Below, piece by piece: positions 41,575 through 54,000 of a stretch of 64,000 nucleotides of DNA. Within the stretch, counting starts at the first letter, position 1; each line of letters begins with the position of its first letter. This stretch comes from Hetaerina americana. Its lineage: Eukaryota > Arthropoda > Insecta > Odonata > Calopterygidae. Location: NCBI GenBank assembly GCA_022747635.1, contig JAKTNV010000060.1:62001-126000 (forward strand). Direction: 5' to 3'. The position numbers and the translations under genes are program-made. The notes beneath the pieces are model-generated. The model was not told the origin of the DNA. It ran no database searches and worked only from the letters and a program-made list of their open reading frames with translations.

Positions 41575-43195
41575 AGACCAACAAAGTTAGACATAGAAAT
41601 GGAACATGACATAGAGGAAGATAGCTTAGGTCCTGGCATACTCGACGATGAGAAAGAAAGGGCATTAAGGGAGATGAATCTAAATAAGGCCATGGGGGTG
41701 GATAACATTCCTCTGGAACTACTCAAATGTTTAGGAAAATGTGGGAGGCAGAGGCTACATGGGCTGATTCGTAGTTTCTATGAGGAAGGAATCTGGCCGG
41801 ATGACTTTGTGAGATCAGTTTTAGTTCCTTTTCCGAAAAAGGTAAAGGCTAAATCATGTGAGGACTGCAGGACAATAAGTTTGATATCCCATGCAGCTAA
41901 AGTTGTTCTAAGGATCATAAACAAAAGGATAGAGAGTGGGCAAATAATTACTTAGGGGATGATCAGTTTGGGTTTAGGAAGGGGAGAGGTATGCATGATG
42001 CCATTGCAGTAATGAGATTATCAATCGAGAGGAATATAGAATACAATCAGGACGTATTTGCCTGTTTCATAGATTTCAAAAAAGCGTTTGAAAGAGTGAA
42101 TTGGAAAAACCAATGAGTAATTTGCAGAAAATAGGAATAGAATGGAGGGAAAGGAGGCTAATCCGCAACCTGTACATGTCTCAGACTGCTCAGGTGTGAG
42201 TTGGGAATGGGGAGTCCGGGTGGGCAGTGTTAGGAAGAGGTGTAAGGCAGGGTTGCCCATTATCACCATTGCTGTTCAACCTGTATGCAGAGGAAATGAT
42301 TAAACAGGCATGAGAAGAACTGAAGGTAGGAAAGAAAGTGGGCGGGGAATTCATAAAATCAGTTAGGTTTGCTGATGACCAAGTTTTAGTTTTTCAGTCA
42401 GCCAAGGGGTTGCAAGCATTGCTGAGTGAATTGGAACTTCAGTGCAACAGGTATGGGATGAGAATCAATATTAATAAAACAAAGGTTATGCGATTTTCTA
42501 GAAAGATAAAGGCTAAGCTAAACATTAAAATAGGAGGGCAAAAACTAGAGCAGGTAGAACAGTTTACGTATCTTGGTAGTGTCTTGGACCAACACGGTCA
42601 AAGTAGTAGGGACGTAAGGAGAAGAATTGCGCTAGGCAAAGAGGCTTTCACAAGGAGGAGGGAGTTGATGACAGAGACCTTGAGTAAGGATGTTAAGAAA
42701 AGACTCGTAAAAACTTTAATATGGGGCGTAGCTATGAACGTCCCGGAAACGTGGTCATTGAAGCAGGAGGATGGACGTAGAATGGAGGCTTTTGAAATGT
42801 GGGTGTGGAGAAGAATGGAGAAGGTGAAATGAACCAAGAAGTAAACAAATGAGCAAGTACTTGGTATGGTGGGCGAAGAGAGGGGTTTGTTGGGAGCAAT
42901 CCTATGGAGGCAGGAAAAGGGGATGAAGGGGGTATTGACCGGCAGTGGGATGTTGAAGACTGTAATTGAGGGGAGAATGTTAGGCAAACGAGGAAAGAGA
43001 AGGAACAGGATAGGGATGTTGCACAGGATGAAGGGAGGAAGAAAGTACTCAGAGATGAAGAGGGACCTGATGTAGAGTAGGATGCTGGATTTCGTGTTTT
43101 GTTAGGAGTCACAAAATATTTATTTAATAGCTGTGTCCATCAACAAACCTACCTTAACCGGTAGATTGATTACCTAATAATAATAATATAAATCA
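41575..43195 (+). pseudogene. RTE-like LINE, reverse transcriptase broken by stops and frameshifts
   Basis: The RT blocks appear in order: MNLNKAMGVDNIPLELLKCL; PFPKKVKAKSCEDCRTISLI; then, after a stop and frameshift at about 41953, QFGFRKGRGMHDAIAVMRLS and ACFIDFKKAFERVNW (catalytic Asp kept); RQGCPLSPLLFNLYAEEM; SVRFADDQVLVFQSAKGLQA (both Asp of FADD kept); and NINKTKVMRFS. The C-terminal segment ends EAFEMWVWRRMEKVK, followed by an untranslated end and a (TAA)n tail at about 43180. No apurinic endonuclease domain is seen, so it is 5'-truncated. Degraded copies of its 3' end lie at 43720-44140 and 55870-56200. Confidence 0.85.
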
Positions 43196-43719
43196 TTTGT
43201 AGTTCAGTGCAAATACAAATATGTATTTTACGTACTATATTTTAATGTCTATTCTACAATATGTGGATGATGGATGGATGAGTATGGATGTTTTCCTACT
43301 AAAAAGTAAGAATTTAGAAACCTCAAAGAAAATTTTTTAACTCCAGACTCATCCATTGTTAGAGGAAAAAAAGCCTATTTTACCATTAAAAAGTCATGCA
43401 CAGTCTGGGTTTTAATGCACCATGCGCCATCACCAAAGCTATGTCACCCTGAAAGAGACAAGCTATGATTGTAATACTTCAAACAGCAGTAGTTCCCAGC
43501 ATCATCAACTAAGAATTAACTTTCTGGACTTTACATGCATCACAAAAGTACTTATTTTTTTATGATGCTTTTTATCAACAGATGGGCTGCTTACGAATGG
43601 GTTTGCTAATTTCCCCTCACAACATAAACAAGAATGGTTGGAACAATTTCTCTTTGATTGAAGTAGTTTAGAAAAAGGTGAGCAGAGTAATGAGGACATT
43701 AAAGGAAGAATTTTGTAAT

Positions 43720-44140
43720 GTAAAAGGAGCTCTTACAAGAAGGAGTTAGTTGATGACAGAAAGCAAAGTTGAGATATGAAGAAAATCCTGCTAAAAAATT
43801 TAAAATGGATCATAGTTTGGAAACCTTTGCTTGGAATATCATTCATTGATGCAAAAGCTTAAGTGTTGATTGGAGGCCTTTGATATTTGGGTGGGGAGTA
43901 GGATAGAAAAAGTGAAAAAGATATAAAGTCAAATTAAAAAAATTCTAGGCATGGTAGAGAATTAGAGAAGATTGTTTCAAGAAATTCAACAAAGGCAGAA
44001 AAAATAAATACCCTGCATATTGAATGGCAATGGATTTATAGCTGTTATAAATGGGAGTATTTTGAGGAATTGATTCAGAGAGAGAAAAAGATTATTTAAT
44101 AAAGAGAGAGGAGAGCAGTGCTGGCCAAAGGTCTAATCAG
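43720..44140 (+). mobile_element. Second, more decayed copy of the same LINE 3' end
   Basis: The text aaaggagctcttacaagaag, ggaggcctttgatatttggg and gtaggatagaaaaagtgaaa parallels the C-terminal region of the LINE at 42640-42830. Stops occur throughout. It lies about 530 bp downstream in the same orientation. Confidence 0.6.
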
Positions 44141-46376
44141 GATTGAAATAAAAACCATAATGGATGTGCTGAGGAGGGTAATCTATTGTTATTTACATTC
44201 CTGTGGAGGACCATGAGCATAGCTAGGCAACAAAATGCATGCACTTCTTCTTGGGGTGGATGAGGTGCCTGCTGACCTAATCACTAGACTATGGTTCAGG
44301 TACTTGATAAACTTGCACAATATTGAGATAACTTTTTTGGTGAAAAAGCCCATGGAGAGGAGGTGGCAAAGAGTGGAGGAGAGGCCCAGCCATTTTTGTA
44401 ATCCCCATACTCCTAGCCAACGTAAAACATAGCATATCTGTTTCAGGATTCCCACGTCAATGTAAGATTAAGATATCCCTGATTCATTTACTCTAGTTTT
44501 ATGGTAACAATTTCAGGGGTTTCAACATAAAGGGAACAAATGACTATACTGTACAACCATAGATAGGTCCAAATACGTATGTGCCCATGAAAATGGAGTA
44601 AATGCTAAGAAGTTTTCTTTTTCTAACTCTAAAGTTTCTTTATTTTAAGGCAGCATTACCACTGACCTTCAAAGAAGATGAGTAGGCAAGGAAGTTGATT
44701 ATCTGGTCCTCCTATTTATCCTATAATTCCTCAGAACTGCCACCTTCAAGTGAGTGGAATAAATTGCTCAAACATTTTGAGGTTCAAAAATGAGAGCTCT
44801 TCAAAGTGTAAGTCCAGTTCCCAACTTATTTTTTATGTGATTAATTTTCCTGCCGAAGTAGTGAAATACATTATATTTTTTCCAGCACTATTCCAAAATT
44901 AGTTTATTATTTTCCAGCTCGCAGTGGATTGTGTACTTCTTAGGTGGTAACTATATACTAGATGATTAGCTTAACCTGCCTAATATATGCAGATAGGAAA
45001 CAAGCCCACCACGTTAAAGGTTTGAAGGGTAACTCTTATGCAAACATATATGTATTTATATAGTGCATCTCTCTTTGTCTAGGTCTTCAACTTCCATTGA
45101 CATAAAATATGCTTGTGTTTAATTGGATGGTAATTTCTTGGTCAGCTGGATAGAAATGAATTATTTCTTCCTCTTTGCCAATACCATTTGTGTTCTTTAG
45201 AAAGGCCATGCAATCAGCTGCACATTTATATGGTGCACACAGGATAAAATAGATTTTTGCAGTAGTCCACTTCAACAGTAATTTTGAATGTGACTCATTT
45301 ATATTTAAGGTAATGACTCTGGAAACTCATGCATTCAAGGATCTAATAGAATGTAGCTGTAAAATTTTGATAGTATATCATACTGGAGTGTTCCTTGGAA
45401 CCATTCATGCACCCTAACATTCTCACAGCTATGTAGTAGCATATATACTTTTCCAAAGTCAGAAACCTGTGTTACTCATTAGAATTGCACTACATAGATT
45501 AGTCAGCTGCTAACATTCATCCTTCCTTTATACATTGTCAATTCTCTAAGATGTTGAATGAAATTCATTGTTGCATCACACTTAATTTGGCCTATTGAAT
45601 TTCCTTCTTGTCTTTCTCATAGGATCTTTTCCTGCATATTTCCATCTATTGCAATATTAACAGATACAATATGTCTCAAATAGAGTCCAATCTTTTCAAT
45701 AGTGTATAATATATATGGCTTTTTCTTCTTCATATTTTCTCTAAGCATTCAGGTTTTTCACTTTATCATTACTTTTATTTTTCGGAATAATGAAGGGTTC
45801 TGAAGGCTTCTTTCCTCTCTAATCTGCTTTTGCTATGATTCACTTGTTTGTGATAAATAAATTGCAGCTTGAATACAAGTGTTGTGATATGCTGCTTACT
45901 TGTTTATAACTGTACCTTCAATGAGCAGAGCAGTTATCTCTTCAATATAGACACTTACTTAACTTGAAAGCTTAACTTATTTAGCTTAAAATGCAGAAAG
46001 TACATTAAATCTTATGTCATAGTTACTCCTAATAGATTGAGTAAAATATTCCCGCAATCAGAGTGTCTTTCCTCATAGTGCAACATACAGGTATGGCACC
46101 TATATGCAACTTCAGATTCTATCTTCCTCATAGTGAATGACTACTACTAATAAGTTCTCTCTAAAAACCCGGCGGGATGTAATCCCTGATGATAGAAACT
46201 TGAAAATAAAATTATCTAAATTACTTGATAGTAATCCACTAGAGTCATTTCTGTGTAGATTACGTTTCATCATCCCTTTAAGAAGTCTGTTGTACCTCCT
46301 TGTAGTATTTTTGAAGCCCTATTTTTTTACCTTTGAATTTCTTGGCCACAAGGTATGAGGTTTTAAACCCTGTGCT
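44141..46376. other. Intergenic, nothing recognised
   Basis: AT-rich, only short frames, no clear transposon end or exon. Confidence 0.5.
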
Positions 46377-46384
46377 ATGTGTAA

Positions 46385-46465
46385 TTCATACTCTGGGGTG
46401 AGGGGCCAGCTCCTTTCCCTGTTTTCCTTTACTTATGGTTTCCCAGAAAGATCAGGTAGGTGTAG
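46385..46465 (-). mobile_element. SINE-1 body relic
   Basis: The minus strand reads gatctttctgggaaaccata and acagggaaaggagctggccc, matching the SINE-1 body order. Head and tail are not recognisable. Confidence 0.55.
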
Positions 46466-46727
46466 TCCAATCATATTAACCTTCCTGATGGCATCATTCA
46501 AGAGGGGGAATGTGGGTAGGAAGGGGAGGGTAATTTTGAGGGGTACACATTCCAATAAATTAGCTTACCCTTTGAGTAGAAGAGAGATCCTCTCTTGTAC
46601 ATTAGGTTTTCCCATCCCTTTATTCTTTCCATTCCAAGTTATCTTTCATGCATGTATCCCCTAACGGAAAGTATTATCTCCCCCCATTATTTGAGATTGA
46701 CTGAACCCACCTGTATAGTCCTGTATA

Positions 46728-46890
46728 TTACCCCAGCTGCTGGCTGCCTCCCCTGATAATTACTCCTTCCAATGCAGCAGGCTACTGATTGTCAGGCATC
46801 TCATCCTGAGGAGACCATGAATACCCAAAAAGTCATACTGCTGTGGTAAAGCTGAGGGTTTCCAGACGCACCCCTTGGATTTGAACCCAA
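46728..46890. mobile_element. SINE-2-like tail and tRNA-like B-box relic
   Basis: The text ccccagctgctggctgcctc at 46731 resembles the SINE-2 end on the + strand. A minus-strand B box GGGTTCAAATCC follows at about 46879. The two pieces face opposite ways and are both decayed. Confidence 0.35.
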
Positions 46891-47421
46891 GCACTCTAAT
46901 CAGTATCTGCCTCACTAAATGTATTTTGAATGTAAAACATTTGTAAATATAGTGCACACAAACCAAATTATAAAACACAAATAAGATTACCTATCAAGAT
47001 TAAAATTGCATGCATACTTTTGCCTTATTTCACTCTAAGTTATAGTTGCACCTGATTAAAGAGTCTAGGATTGAAGGACTCTCTGATGTTTTAAACTTGC
47101 CACTCTTTAAAATTCACTTCCCCCTGCGCTTAAAACTACTTTGATAATACTTGTTCATAAAAAGGGATCATACCGTGCCACTACAAAATTATACACTCAT
47201 GGCAATCCTTTCTGTTTTCTCTATGGTTTTTTTTTAATCCATTTTATAATGGACTTGTGAACTATTAAAGCCATTTAATCTTTTTCATTTTCTCAGCATG
47301 GCTTTATAATGGAATGTCATTGATAACTGCAGCCATTTAACTTATAAATTATGTAATTTCTGAACTTTCTAATCAGCAAGAGACAATTGGGATTCTTTTC
47401 ACTCTCTTAAGCATTTGACAC

Positions 47422-47753
47422 TGTGGCGGCTCATGCCTTCTCCTCTCAATGATGTAGTAGTTTTCACTCGTTATTTGTTTGTGAGATTCAGGGGTGTGCC
47501 AGGAGATGCCACCCTAGGTACAACCCACGTGGCAGGAACCATGAGCCACGGGGAAGGCTAGTCACGTCACAACTCCAGCCATGCGTTCATCCCTCTTGTG
47601 CACAACACGCCCATAATATATATCTATCCACATTGACCTTGGTCAGTTATGTATAGCACACAGAATAAATCCCCTGTTTTTCCAAACATTCTTAGTGTGA
47701 TTTATTAGTTTCCTAGCACTGGCCGTGCTGATATAATTTCCAGCTATGCCACA
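47422..47753. mobile_element. Solo LTR with 5-bp target-site duplication
   Basis: The element starts TGTGGCGGC and ends TATGCCACA, giving TG...CA ends with a short inverted repeat. It is flanked on both sides by gacac (47417-47421 and 47754-47758). It has TATATA near 47616 and AATAAA at 47664. At 332 bp it is within the range of insect Gypsy- or Pao-type LTRs. No internal gag-pol is present, so it is a recombination remnant. The signals suggest + orientation; the family is unknown. Confidence 0.82.
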
Positions 47754-47889
47754 GACACCTTAAATCATAACATTTTCAATTCCAAATTAATGATCATTGG
47801 AATAAATGGTATTGGTTAAATGTTTGATAAGGTTATGCCCTTCAAACCATAAACAAATGATAAATCACAGGCATAAATAGGTCTAGTGA

Positions 47890-48520
47890 CAGCACTTTTC
47901 AGTCTAGTGTAGTTGAAACAAACTGTGGGATGCCTGAAGGCTCAATACAAGGCTCCCCTTTTATTTATTATGTTCACAATTGATCTTCACACTTATATTT
48001 CTTACTTCGCACTTAGGATTCCCACTTCACACTTACTTCTTCACACTTAGGATTCTTCACACATTTCGTCTAATGCTTCACGCTGGTGATACATCTGCAT
48101 TAAGCATGGGAGAAAATGTAATAGATGCTAACCCATCTGCTTGTTATGCACCAACAAACATGTCAGACTGGTGTAGATCAAATAACTAGAATTTCATAAT
48201 AAAGTCAATCTATCCATCTCAGTCCTCTTCTTAGAATAAATTCTCATCAATCAAGTAGTCCAGCTCCATAAAATTTTTAGGATTATCTCTGAGTGAAAAT
48301 CTTGACAGGTGTTCTCATATTTAAGAAATATTCAATAAAATGGCCACTGGAACATACATGTTCAGGGAACTTTCCCCATCTTCCTCACTAAAGACTTTGA
48401 AACTTGTATACTATGCTAAAATTCATACCTACTTGACCAATGGAGTTACTTTCTGGGGGAAATTTAAAAAAAATTTTTCACAAGCAGAAGATTTAATTGG
48501 AAGCAAAGAGATGAATCAGT
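47890..48520 (+). pseudogene. Jockey/CR1-like LINE reverse-transcriptase relic
   Basis: Frames give IMFTIDL near 47970, preceded by a broken GMPEGSIQGSP (form GVPQGSxLGPLLF). Next is HAGDTSALSMGENV, a decayed (Y/F)ADDTS catalytic block, then MSDWCRSNN (form DWxxxNxL) and KTLKLVYYAKIHTYLTNGVT (form YYAxFHSHLxYG). Motif order is right, but the first catalytic Asp of ADD is replaced and frames are broken. Confidence 0.65.
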
Positions 48521-49239
48521 AGTTAGATTAGTCAGCTTTTGGGCCAACGGTATATATGACAATAACATTAGCAATTTGCCATTGAAGGGGGGAAGTTTCG
48601 ATATAAAACCAGTACTCTTACAGCAGAATTAATAGCACCCAGAGGGAGGGGTATACGGAGGTATTCAAATACCACCGGAGGATCAGTCTGCTCTAGGGAT
48701 AGGCAGTAGTTACAGCTAGGAGGAAGGGAATGAATATGGAGGACTGAGAGATTAGATGGAGGCATAAGACAATCAGAAAAGAAATTGAGAAATAAAAGTG
48801 ACCCATCTGGTCCCACAAAAATAAGCTTTCAAAAATCGTTTTGCCACATTTTCCAAATCACATACAGTGCCTGGGATAATAAGTAAATAATTAAAGACAA
48901 TGGTTGTTAGATGTAGAATATAAAATAATAATAATTCTTTCCCAGTTCTTCATGCCCAGCTGCAAGATAAATTTTTTGTAAAGAAAAGCATACATAAGAG
49001 CCCTTATGATTATGTTTCAGCCTTCACTTAATATTTGTTTTGAAAGGCCAACTTGATCATTATATAATACCTAACCATATAGGACAGTATTAGATACTTT
49101 TTTAAGTCTACATATGAACTGTACACCAACCTCAGGCTTAGAGAAGGCATAAATTTTGCTTATTAGTTCATATAATCGATTAATTACATCATCCGTTTAC
49201 ATAAAGTTTGTATAATAAAAGTGGTGATCATGGGAAGAA
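48521..49239. other. Intergenic, nothing recognised
   Basis: A decayed LINE end may continue for some tens of bases; otherwise AT-rich without features. Confidence 0.4.
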
Positions 49240-49385
49240 TGTATAAAGTGGCTCGAGCAGGAAAGAGGGGCTGTGAGTATGGAGCGGTTCAGCAGCGTCT
49301 GAGAAATGGGGAGTTAATGTCCCATTACCAATCACCTTCACCCACCAAACCCTACCATTAGGTTGAGTATTGTGATGCTGGTAAA
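49240..49385 (+). mobile_element. SINE-1 3'-end relic
   Basis: The text cacccaccaaaccctaccat and taggttgagtattgtgatg resembles the SINE-1 terminus (ctaccaaaccgaccttcggg, ttgattactgtg). Upstream similarity is weak. Confidence 0.45.
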
Positions 49386-49399
49386 TCAATTGGAAGAGG

Positions 49400-50860
49400 A
49401 CTGGAGCTGAGGAATGCCAAAGGATAGCCCCTGGAAACCTGTATTGGAGAGAAAGGAGAGAAAATGTTAATAAATTAGTTATGATACACTGTGAGAAAAG
49501 GAGTGCTAAGGTGATATTCCTTAATGTTAAATAATTTTCCTCCAGGTAAGCCAAATACAATTATTTTCTTACTTGTACATTTTCAATAAAATAAAATTTC
49601 CCTAGTTTTCTTGTTTTTATTTTGTATTTTCCACATTAATGTTTCATGAGGACTACTGTAAAAACATGTACATGAAAAGAAACATCTTTATTCAATGTAA
49701 GTACTTACTTTTTCTGCATGAATGCAAATAAAAAAATTTTTCCAACTTTTCTCCTTACCAACTATATTATCTGAAATTCACTAAATCCACAAAATGTTTC
49801 CTCATTCATTAAAATGAGCATGGTCCTAATTTGTTGAAAATTTCAATACATTCATGAAAATCTAAAGCTTTGTTAATTATGGATGGGTCATCCAGGGCTA
49901 GATATGCACACATGAGAATTTTAATAGTTCTCCATAGGTGCTTATATTTGTGACACTCAGGATACAACAGCTGCCATGACTACTAAATTCTGGGTGGGAG
50001 CGGGATAATTTAGGTGAAAGAAAGAACTGTGAAGCCCCAATCTTGCCCCAATAAAGTTGTTAAATAAGGAAACAAATTCTGCTCTGTTGACCTTATCTAT
50101 CCAAACTCTACTGCTGCTATTACTGCAGTGTCCGCAGCTCATTCTTCTTATACCCACATGCAAGGGTATACCAAGGAAGATGAATGAATTGCCTCAGCAG
50201 AATATCTCTTTAAAAAGGTGTCTTATATTAAGACTCATGCCTCATTCAGAAGCTGGGGTTCTTTTAAGGCAGGATGAACTTGGTGCATTCATTCTGTCAA
50301 CAGACTGAAGAGTAGTGAAAGATTCATTTCAGTTAGCAAAGCCATGGGTGTTCTCCTTCGCTAGACTGTTAAATGTCAGTTTATACCATTGACATGTGCT
50401 GTGAACATAGTTGCTTTGGGTGGGAGTCAAAGAGCAGGGGAGGGGGTAGTATCTCTACACCATGGCACATTCCACCCCTGCCTTGGTTTTTGACCCAATC
50501 AATAAAATAAAATTATAGTTAGTATAGGTGTTCTTTGCATTTATAAAATGCATATCTTGCAATTGCAAGTGCAATTGAAGCAGAGTGTCTCATTTTAAGA
50601 AGTTAATAAAGTTCATCTTTGAATATGGCATTACTCATTGCATGTATTTACAAAGAGCATTCCTTTGCATGGTGGAGAGGCCTTATGCTCCATTTGCTAA
50701 GATATCCCTCATGTGTAGCCTCAGAGGCAGAGTGGCCTTGGATGTGTAGTGAAATTAACATCCATGGCAAAATGTACTGGACAACCTTGGACAGAATATA
50801 TTGGTACAGCTAGGGAAATTATGAATAGAATGGTTGGACACGTCACTTTGTGGAAGCAAT
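49400..50860. other. Intergenic, nothing recognised
   Basis: AT-rich; no splice-supported exons, no transposon ends. Confidence 0.45.
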
Positions 50861-50867
50861 TTATACT

Positions 50868-51019
50868 GGAAAAGAAAATGCTTAGTTCTTCCACGTACAT
50901 TTTTGCCAAGCACAACCTAGGTTTTGACTTACAAACTCACCTGATGATGACTTTGTCAGTCGAAACCTAAGTTGTGCTAAATGAAAATGTATTTGGAAGA
51001 AAAAAGTATTTTCTTTTCC
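50868..51019. mobile_element. Foldback element with hammerhead-like core (family A)
   Basis: The arms (ggaaaagaaaatgcttagtt, cttccacgtacattttt, agcacaacctaggttttgac) pair with the right side over about 65 bp with several mismatches. CTGATGA lies at 50941, followed by a GAC/GTC stem and GAAAC at 50962. The core lies at the centre and right arm only, so unlike the 40-kb copy it is not duplicated on both arms. Confidence 0.6.
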
Positions 51020-51099
51020 ATTAGGGAAATTATAGTTGTTTTCAGTGGAGTTCCATAGGAGGTCTCCCTGATCTTGCATACATATACTATAACAAGGCT

Positions 51100-54000
51100 A
51101 TTAAGAAGGTACTGAGAGGTGGTTGGAAACCTTCATGGTGAATGGTGTCCAACAACTTGATGGAAGACCATCATGCTAAAAGATATGCCACACATTTGCA
51201 GTCTGTGTATAATTTTTAGACTGCTTCTCTCTAATTTCAGCCATGGTCAGAGTCGATAATTTGGATTTTTAGGGCAGGTATATTTGCTGATGAATTTACA
51301 TTTTTTAAATATTTTCATAATATTGTATTTAGTTATGAGTCATGTCCTTTCAGAAGACATTTTTGTTGGCCTAATCAACATCATTCAGAATACATAGAAG
51401 TTGGTGTTGAATAATACTGAGGCTGCTGTCAATGCTTAACTCATAATATTTTGATGTTTCCTTGTTAGGCAGAGAAGGAGTTCTTGTGTGCTTTCACAAA
51501 GTCACACATATATTTAAGGTGAATGTTGGTTATGTACTTTACTTAAACAGCTGATAAAGATCTTTTTGTTCAGATTTTAAGGATAAATGTGTCAGTTTAA
51601 TCCACATTGGACAACGAATGTGGAGTAAGCCTGTCATATATGTACCCATCACTCTCACACAACATAGAAATTATACCCACATGGAGCACAAGACTTACGC
51701 TATTGAGGTTGATTAATTTCACAAATGTGTTAAAATTCACTATTTTTATCAACATCTCAGTACCTAAGAGAATTTTTAGTCCCAACATTTGAATTCCCAC
51801 AGAAATTAGACCTCCGGTTATGATAATCAGGTGATGGACAAGAAAGAGGCAGGAAATGTTATTGTCTTATTTGTCTCTGATTTCAGAAGCCACTGGGGGT
51901 ATTGATTGGATTTTCTTCATTGAAAACAACTCACAACTAGACATTTTGAACATGAAGGCACATTTAATTACTGGAAAACATTACAAGAAATGGTCCAATG
52001 TACACAGACATGGTGGAGAATATTTTCACCCATTTTGCACCTGAAGAATTGAGCTTCCTGGGCATCTACGTTGGGGAGATAGAAGAATAATTTCTCACTA
52101 CCTCCAGGGTCAGCAATTGAAGCTCAAAGCCTGAAGGTGCTTCATGAGTAGGAAATTAGGATAGTCTGCAGGAAAGTGTTGACCCAATGTAATGAATCAC
52201 AGCCAGAGATGGATAAGAATATTGAAAATCTGGCAGTTAGCTCCCATATCTTTCAAGTGACTCAAGTAATTTTCTGCCAAGGTAAGTAAGTACATCAGTC
52301 CTTGGCTAAACTAAATTCCTCTCTGGACCATGTTCATTTAGATTTGCTATCATTTTGTGGTCATGGTAACTTGGTGGACAGTTTTAGAGTTTTTCAAACT
52401 GAATTAAAAAGCTTGGATAATGAACAGGGCAAATGATCATGACAATGCAGTAAATTTGAAGAGTTCTATCAATGGACCCAGTATCCCTCATTTAACATGT
52501 GGATGACAGTTCTCATTTCTAATCAGTTGAGTTAAACCCCTTTTGAACTGACAACAACTTAATGGTTACCAAAAGTCAACCTAATCAATCAACCTTGAAA
52601 GTATAGTAGGATAAAATAAAAAACCCCTTCAAATATAATTTGGGGAGAGTAATTGTAGAGAAATCAAACATTAATTTAATGTAGGAAGGATAACTAATTG
52701 ATTGAAATTCATTATTTAAAATCATATTTTGCATTGTTTGATCTCCGATAGAAACACATTGCTAAGTGATAGGGGTCTATCCAGCATCTTTTATTTTTAA
52801 ATAAAGTCCCAGACAAAATTCAATTATCATTCCTTTCTTATCCCTTATACCTTTCTTATCCCTTTCCTTTTTACCTTTTATCCCTTCCTGACTTGTGGCG
52901 TCAGCCAACTAATCTCATTTGTACTTTGTTTAGAAAGGTGAACTGTTTAGGGCTATTGGAGTTTTTCATTTATTTAATAACTCAAAAAGGTAGGTATTAA
53001 TAAAGGTACCCATAAAGGTAGGTATGGGCATAGGTATAAATGATGGTTAAAATGTCTATCATAGTAAAGATAGAATTTTATTATAGGCCTTAGAGTCACT
53101 TCATACAGAAGCTAATCATTATAGGGTACCAATTTTAATGCCAAACTCTTTAGTGTACATGAGTTTTCTACTTAAAGCTATCATCCTGTTCAATGGAAGC
53201 ATTTAACTATAATTTAAGTATTTAGTGAAACAATTATCTAAGGAGAACAAAATTCATAACAGAAAAACAGTGGCATAGGCATGGAGCAAGGGTTCGCAGT
53301 AACCTCCCTAATCTCTAAAGGCCCAAGGGCCTTGGGTGGGGCCAAGGTATATAGGCGAGACCTGCTACCCTTCAACATCAATCAGGGGGGATGAATGTTA
53401 TACACATGCCCTTGTAACAGCTTACAGGGCATTGTGTAGATGTAAGCGCTATGGCCTAGTCTAAAAGACAAAAATGACTCCATGCCTATTCAAGCTCATC
53501 ATTTTCTGTGGCAGCCAATGAGCATTCCTCTAAGCCTTAAAATGCATGCTATTATATAAATGATTTCATGCAAAACAACCTGGTAATTTTAACTGTCATG
53601 ATGAACAAAACTTTGTGTTAATTTGTATTTGTTTCCCTGCAGTCCAACCATATTTCCTTCTCACTTCTATATTAATATCTGAATCTAAGGTCTCCTACTC
53701 TATAGTACTCATGTAAGCCTACTAGTCTCAAGTTTTTAGTTTTGCATCAATTACCAATAACTGATCACAATAAGCAAGTGAATCTTTCTACCTTCCTATG
53801 AACACTCTATTAAGATTTTCATATATAATGACATCATTTTGATTTAATGTACTTACATCCTCAAATGAATCAGGTTGGCCTTGGTGTTGAGCTATCTGTT
53901 GTTGATAACATGAGAATTTCTTTTACAGGCATTTGTCACAAAATATCCTCACTTAGGGGGGGAGGCAGCCACATCAAGTAAGGTGTGGGAATTTGAAAAG

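Noticed and set aside
52840..52890. ttatccctt-like tandem units as a possible telomere- or CRISPR-like array
   Set aside because: There are only a few degenerate units without spacers, so it is simple sequence drift. There is no CRISPR array in the window.
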